This document shows positions 7,816 through 9,214 of a DNA stretch of 9,214 nt, piece by piece (positions within the stretch are counted from its first letter, which is position 1; each line of letters starts with the position of its first letter). The notes beneath the pieces were generated by a model. That model was not told the origin of the DNA. It ran no database searches and saw only the letters and a program-made list of their open reading frames with translations. The stretch spans positions 1-9,214 of the forward strand of contig JAUHWJ010000041.1 of the NCBI GenBank assembly GCA_030424705.1, in the 5' to 3' direction. The stretch comes from Alphaproteobacteria bacterium. GTDB lineage: Bacteria > Pseudomonadota > Alphaproteobacteria > Rhodobacterales > Rhodobacteraceae. A program made the translations under genes and the position numbers.

Positions 7816-7941
7816 ATGAAGATCAAGAACTCGCTGCGCTCGCTGAAGAGCCGCCACGGCGCCTGCCGCGTCGTCCGCCGCAAGGGGCGGGTCTATGTGA
7901 TCAACAAGGTCCAGCGCCGCTTCAAGGCCCGCCAGGGCTGA
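7816..7941 (+). CDS. rpmJ: 50S ribosomal protein L36 (zinc-free type)
   Basis: This 41-residue, very basic protein ([14 protein letters not shown], then [14 protein letters not shown] and QRRFKARQG) is the small large-subunit protein L36. It lacks the C-x2-C...C...H zinc set of the classic form and has a single Cys at 17, so it is the zinc-independent (YkgO-like) version usual in alphaproteobacteria. The start is fixed by the Shine-Dalgarno GGGAGA at 7805-7810, 5 bp before the ATG. It follows the tRNA-Val by 59 bp with no terminator between, and ends before a strong terminator. An in-frame opening upstream runs through the tRNA gene and is not coding. Confidence 0.96.
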   Translation: MKIKNSLRSLKSRHGACRVVRRKGRVYVINKVQRRFKARQG

Positions 7942-7978
7942 GGCCTGTCGCCCGCCCACCGCGGCGGGCCGACCCGGA

Positions 7979-8016
7979 AAACCCCGCGGCGCTCCGGCGC
8001 CGCGGGGTTTCTCTTT
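7979..8016 (+). terminator. Strong intrinsic terminator after rpmJ
   Basis: Bases 7979-7992 pair with 7997-8010 in a 14-bp stem (AAACCCC side against GGGGTTT) around a TCCG loop, followed by CTCTTT. The stem has no mismatch. It should end the tRNA-Val/rpmJ transcript and insulate the next gene. Confidence 0.88.
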
Positions 8017-8071
8017 GTGCGGCGCGCGCGGGCGGGGCAATCATCTCCCTTCGACAAGGGGAAAGCATCCG

Positions 8072-9082
8072 ATGAACCGTCTCGAGAACCGCAGCGTCGT
8101 CCTCGCAGCGCGCCCGAAAGGCGTGCCGCAGCCCGAACACTTCGCCATCGTGGAGGATGATGCGCCGGCCCCCGGCGCAGGCCAGATGCTTATCCGCGCG
8201 CTCTTCTGGTCGGTCGATCCGGCCATGCGGGGCTGGGCGAACGACGCGCCGAACTACCTGCCGCCCGTCGCCATCGGCGCGCCGATGCGCGCCTTCTCGG
8301 TTGGCGAGGTCGTCGCCAGCCTCCATCCCGACTACCGGGAGGGGGAGATCGTCACCGGCATGTTCGGCTGGCGGCGCTACGCGCTCAGCGACGGATCGGA
8401 TGTGGACCGGAAGGTGACGGAGACGGACCTTTCCCCCTCCCTCGCGCTCGGCGTTCTCGGGCTGAACGGCCTAACCGCCTATTTCGGCCTGCTCGACATC
8501 TGCGCGCCGAAGCCGGGGGAGACAGTCGTCGTCTCGACCGCCGCGGGCTCCGTCGGCTCCGCAGTCGGCCAGATCGCGAAGATCCACGGCGCCCGCACGG
8601 TCGGGGTCGCGGGCGGACCGGAGAAAACCGCGCTCTGCCGGGAGCGGTTCGGCTTCGACGCCGCGCTCGACTACCGCGCCGCGGATTTCGCGGAGGCCTT
8701 CGCGGCGGAGACGCCGGAGGGCGTCGACTGCTATTTCGACAATACCTGCGGCCCGATCAGCGATCTCGTGATGACCCGCCTCTCGAAGGGCGCCCGCATC
8801 GCGATCTGCGGCACGGCGGCGCTGACGGACTGGAGCCCGATCCCCTCCGGCCCCCGCATCCACCGCCAGCTTCTTGTCGCGCGGGCGCGGATGCAGGGCT
8901 TCGTGGTCTTCGACTATCGGGACCGATACCCCGAGGCGCTCGCGGCCCTCGCCGGCTGGGTGCGTGAGGGGCGGCTCGCCCATGAGGAACACATCCTCGA
9001 TGGCGCGGCGGCGGCGCCGGGCTCCATCGCAATGCTCTATTCAGGGGCGAATCGCGGCAAGCTCCTGATCCAGGTGGACTGA
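8072..9082 (+). CDS. NADPH-dependent oxidoreductase, MDR superfamily (CurA/PTGR type)
   Basis: This 336-residue protein is a zinc-free medium-chain dehydrogenase/reductase that reduces the C=C bond of alpha,beta-unsaturated carbonyl compounds with NADPH; E. coli CurA (curcumin reductase) and mammalian prostaglandin reductase are relatives. Motifs: SVDPAMRGW (47-55), GMFGW (96-100), GLNGLTAYFGL (130-140), the nucleotide-binding turn STAAGSVGSAVGQIAK (155-170), YFDNTCG (221-227), RMQGF (273-277) and the C-terminal GANRGK (325-330). Zinc-ligand residues of alcohol dehydrogenases are absent. The ATG at 8072 is chosen over an upstream in-frame opening because AAGGGGA (8056-8062) lies 9 bp before it and homologues begin at this point. 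It is a single gene after the rpmJ terminator. The physiological substrate cannot be told from sequence; detoxification of reactive aldehydes or quinones is likely. Confidence 0.92.
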   Translation: MNRLENRSVVLAARPKGVPQPEHFAIVEDDAPAPGAGQMLIRALFWSVDPAMRGWANDAPNYLPPVAIGAPMRAFSVGEVVASLHPDYREGEIVTGMFGWRRYALSDGSDVDRKVTETDLSPSLALGVLGLNGLTAYFGLLDICAPKPGETVVVSTAAGSVGSAVGQIAKIHGARTVGVAGGPEKTALCRERFGFDAALDYRAADFAEAFAAETPEGVDCYFDNTCGPISDLVMTRLSKGARIAICGTAALTDWSPIPSGPRIHRQLLVARARMQGFVVFDYRDRYPEALAALAGWVREGRLAHEEHILDGAAAAPGSIAMLYSGANRGKLLIQVD

Positions 9083-9214
9083 GGGTCCGCCGAACCGGGC
9101 GAGGAGGGCCGGGCCGGCCGGCGGCGGCGATTCGCCGGGCGCGGCCTCGCAGCCGTCGAGCCAGGCCTCGGAGGCGGGCAGGAGCGCGTGATAGAGCCGG
9201 GCGACGAGCGCCCG
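9041..9214 (-). CDS. Probable 3' end of an unidentified gene (cut by window edge)
   Basis: A minus-strand frame runs open from the window edge (CGG at 9214-9212) for 57 codons to a TGA at 9043-9041. Nearly every third base is G or C, as in the real genes here, which supports this frame over the other minus-strand frames. The peptide (RALVARLYHALLP, then ASEAWLDGCEAAPGE and a Pro-rich stretch) is not one I recognise. Its end would overlap the convergent oxidoreductase by 42 bp, which weakens the call slightly. Confidence 0.4.
   Translation of the reverse strand, partial: RALVARLYHALLPASEAWLDGCEAAPGESPPPAGPALLARFGGPSVHLDQELAAIRP

Noticed and set aside
7639..7941. 100-codon frame covering tRNA-Val and rpmJ
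   Set aside because: It reads straight through a perfect tRNA gene; only the last 41 codons match L36 and they have their own Shine-Dalgarno sequence.

Overview
The window is about 9.2 kb from a high-GC alphaproteobacterium, most likely Rhodobacterales or a close relative. This rests on a DinB-type polymerase with an N-terminal zinc-ribbon leader, a 41-residue zinc-free L36, and a small RNA gene carrying the UUUCCUCCCU core of the alphaproteobacterial αr8/suhB (MmgR) family. Assignment is by recall of families; no search was run.

Layout. 1-2092: 3' portion of clpB (+). 2093-2318: intergenic with a candidate promoter. 2319-4658: a compact three-gene operon (+) of much lower GC than its surroundings: a small two-helix membrane protein, a 284-residue adaptor/degenerate STAND-like protein, and a winged-helix/TPR-like protein; the last two overlap by ATGA. 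4659-5127: gene-poor, lower-GC spacer with a 16-bp palindrome. 5128-6390: zinc-ribbon DinB polymerase (+). 6391-6684: intergenic with an αr8-like sRNA and a strong terminator. 6685-7548: N-formylglutamate amidohydrolase family protein (-). 7549-8016: promoter, tRNA-Val(GAC), rpmJ and a strong terminator (+). 8072-9082: NADPH-dependent oxidoreductase of the CurA/PTGR type (+). 9041-9214: probable 3' end of an unidentified minus-strand gene.

The notable element is the 2319-4658 cassette. The C-terminus of the membrane protein and an internal linker of the second protein carry the same 22-residue Gly/Asn/Ser/Ile motif, aligned without gaps with 13 identical positions, of which 9 use different synonymous codons. 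A shared short motif linking a membrane effector to a neighbouring NLR/STAND-type receptor is the hallmark of prokaryotic amyloid-signalling pairs (BASS/RHIM-like motifs). The second protein retains a Walker-B-like strand but no Walker A, and the third looks like the winged helix and TPR sensor of a STAND protein. I infer a split, NTPase-deficient NLR-like defence or regulated cell-death system: the TPR protein senses, the middle protein relays and templates, and the membrane protein executes. The TPR gene holds a near-identical tandem duplication, consistent with a diversifying sensor. The rest of the window is ordinary housekeeping sequence.
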